From positions 1-64,000 of the forward strand of contig JAAOMT010000328.1 of NCBI GenBank assembly GCA_016748015.1: a DNA stretch of 64,000 nt, written 5' to 3'. The notes under the pieces are model-generated. The model saw only the letters and a program-made list of their open reading frames with translations. It searched no databases and was not told the origin of the DNA. The stretch's first letter is position 1. Each line of letters starts with the position of its first letter. A program made the position numbers and the translations under genes. Below are positions 62,437 through 64,000 of this stretch, one piece after another. Origin of the DNA: Geosiphon pyriformis. Taxonomy: Eukaryota > Glomeromycota > Glomeromycetes > Archaeosporales > Geosiphonaceae.

Positions 62437-62817
62437 ATGTACACAGAAGCTACAGTGAAAGGAAAACCCATTTGCTTAATCTTAGATAATAGATTGGCTG
62501 GAAGTATCATTACTTATCAGCTGATACAACAACTCAAACAAAATATAGACAGACTAGCTCAAACAGTTATTGTCACAGCTGATAATATGAAGAAGACTCC
62601 AGTAAGAGAAATTGATAATTTCCCTTTTTCAATTGATGGAATCACCATTCCAGTTAAAGTTCTTGTTATGGATGCACCCCAATACCAAGCTCTAATCGGA
62701 AATGATTGGCTTCTCAAGGCCAATGCAAATCTGAACTGGGAAACTCAAGAACTTAAAATCTCATACCAAAAACAATATATCATAGTACCTGCAATCTGTG
62801 GTACCTTTAACAAATGA
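62437..62817 (+). pseudogene. Retropepsin-like aspartic protease, active site altered
   Basis: TMYTEATVKGKPICLILDNR, LAGSIITYQLIQQL, PVKVLVMDAPQYQALIGNDW and WETQELKISYQ form the clan-AA protease of this family. The catalytic triplet expected as D-S/T-G reads D-N-R, so the Asp is kept but the rest is changed. The frame ends at a TGA with clear continuation (SEKAPVFEFKEKKKM). Confidence 0.75.
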
Positions 62818-63567
62818 TCAGAAAAAGCCCCAGTATTTGAATTTAAAGAGAAGAAAAAAATGCCACTTACTGAAACCTACATGGCTCTTGGATCAACATC
62901 CAATTGGGCTGAAGAAACAGAACAGGAGATTTTTGAAGAATCAAGAGGATGGAAGAAAGTTAGATATTCTACACCAGAACCATAGAAACAACCACCCTAT
63001 ATTCCACTCAAATGCAAAGATTGCAACAAGAAACTTTCATCAATGGAAGCATGTATTTCTCCAGAAGAAGAATATGAAACTTATATCTGTTACTTTTGCA
63101 AAGCATGCCATAGAGAACGATTTGGATCTCCAAAAAGAAGTGGAAAATAGAACAACACACCTTGCCTTACATGTGGAGAAATACTACCAGAAGAATACAA
63201 TTGGATTGATGTAGCAATGAGAGGAGGAGTATGTAATCAAACCTGTCAATATGCTCTATCAATTTCGGAAAAAGTCAGAAGAGAAACACCATTTGATGCA
63301 GCATACAACAGTGCTTTTAATAAACTTTACCACTACCCTCATGATGCTGAAATGATTTTTGACCTAGCAATAGCATTGATCAATAAAGCCACCCAAGAAG
63401 ATGTCTGCCAAATGAAAGAAGCTGAATATATTGAGTATACCATGGAATTAGCTGAATTTGATTATAAAGATGAAGTAGAAATCTACCACCAAATTGCAAG
63501 CCACATATATCTAACCCAAAGAAGCTCAAATTTAACAATTAGAGCAAATGAACATTCAATTGTGTAA
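62818..63567 (+). pseudogene. Cys-rich region between protease and dUTPase
   Basis: In the protease frame, CKDCNKKLSSMEACISPEEE, YICYFCKACHRERFGSPK, CLTCGEILPEEYNW and GGVCNQTCQYALSISEKVRR give a series of CxxC pairs. The last part (63,217-63,567) is an uninterrupted 116-codon frame with a helical tail. The same block occurs at 59,430-58,960 on the minus strand and at about 44,600 in the oldest copy, so it is a fixed part of this family. I do not know its function; several zinc ribbons are likely. Confidence 0.6.
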
Positions 63568-63759
63568 AAAATGTGTTATGCCTTGTGATGACCAATAGTG
63601 TTTAGAATGTTATGCTCTTAGCATTCCTCTGCCAGATAAGAATGATGAAAATGAAATCGAATTTGGAGTATTTGAACTAGTATAAGAACTACCAACCACC
63701 CCTATTTATCTTCTTGAAAAGCAACCATCTCTACAACTTAAATATTTTGAAAACTATGG

Positions 63760-64000
63760 CCAAGGAATCAGACCAGAAAAAGCACACGAAATTGATGCTG
63801 GATATGATCTAAGATACCCAGGAAAAGATACTTTGGTTCTCCAACCAAAATTCTTGACAAAAATCAATCTCAAAATTGCTCTTGAAATTCCACCAGGAGC
63901 AATGGTTCAAATGGTCTTCAGATCATCATTGGCAAGCAAAGGAATCAATATTAGAGGAGGAGTTATAGATGCAGGATACACTGGAGACATTACCATCATA
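63760..64000 (+). pseudogene. dUTPase domain of the plus element, cut by the window end
   Basis: AHEIDAGYDLRYP (motif 1, AGYDL), MVQMVFRSSLASKGINIR (motif 2, RSSLASKG) and GGVIDAGYTGDITII (motif 3 with the complete AGYTGD) are readable in one frame up to the last base. Here motif 3 is intact, unlike in the minus-strand copy. Upstream, 63,568-63,760 has stops and links it to the Cys-rich region. Confidence 0.85.

Larger units (their letters stand above)
59491..64000 (+). mobile_element. Ty3/Gypsy element with LTR, gag, protease, dUTPase; runs off the window
   Basis: The LTR starts at 59,491 with TGTTACCAGTAG; the N gap at 60,017-60,398 hides its end and the primer-binding site. Then come gag (60,399-61,767), a nucleocapsid part, protease (62,437-62,817), a Cys-rich region and a dUTPase that is cut by the window end. 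Order and spacing match the minus-strand element at 55,850-59,490. In-frame stops after gag show that it is decayed, less than the copy at 42,894. RT, RNase H and integrase should lie beyond 64,000. Confidence 0.85.

Overview
The window looks like nuclear DNA of an early-diverging, AT-rich filamentous fungus. Short spliceosomal introns (mostly 50-150 bp), the fungal housekeeping set (Sec18, Ufd2, Sil1, Esf2, Rho1, Ars2) and a Ty3/Gypsy family of the kind that fills arbuscular-mycorrhizal genomes suggest Mucoromycota and most probably Glomeromycotina. The taxon is an inference from style and gene content, not from a marker gene.

Region 1 (1-8,300) holds an unrecognised two-TM membrane protein, a CSN12/PCID2-type PCI protein and ARS2/SERRATE on the minus strand, and a Dap1/PGRMC-type cytochrome b5-like protein on the plus strand. 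Region 2 (8,300-12,100) is a relic patch: a broken hypothetical gene, a duplicated 23-bp motif, and the remains of a Fanzor/TnpB-like RNA-guided nuclease (minus, about 10,715-11,261) with all three RuvC motifs still readable.

Region 3 (12,800-21,540) holds a 502-residue coiled-coil protein of unknown function, SIL1 (BiP nucleotide exchange factor), a mitochondrial-type PPR protein and an organellar-type prolyl-tRNA synthetase. Region 4 (23,000-30,500) has ESF2/ABT1 (ribosome biogenesis) and the E4 ubiquitin ligase UFD2, both minus. Region 5 (30,500-33,820) is gene-free, extremely AT-rich, and contains a 283-bp MITE-like element with inverted ends and a 7-bp target duplication. Region 6 (33,820-38,900) holds SEC18/NSF (plus) and RHO1 (minus), which converge.

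Region 7 (39,000-64,000) is a transposon island. It has a LINE-type RNase H relic; a decayed LTR element (42,894-50,184) that keeps gag, protease and a Cys-rich region but no reverse transcriptase, and is itself split by two solo LTRs; a gene-poor decayed stretch; a minus-strand Ty3/Gypsy pol with dUTPase, RT, RNase H and a broken integrase (about 55,850-59,490); and a younger plus-strand element (59,491 to the window end) with LTR, gag, protease and dUTPase that seems to have inserted into it. A 382-base run of N lies at 60,017-60,398. The in-frame stops seen in these elements sit mostly where Gln, Arg or Trp codons would give them by one C-to-T or G-to-A change.

The housekeeping genes do not form one pathway. 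They cover RNA processing (ARS2, PCI protein, ESF2), secretory function (SIL1, SEC18), protein turnover (UFD2), organelle translation (PPR, ProRS) and cell polarity (RHO1). The notable content is mobile: the Fanzor relic, the dUTPase-carrying retrotransposons, the nested solo LTRs and the MITE.
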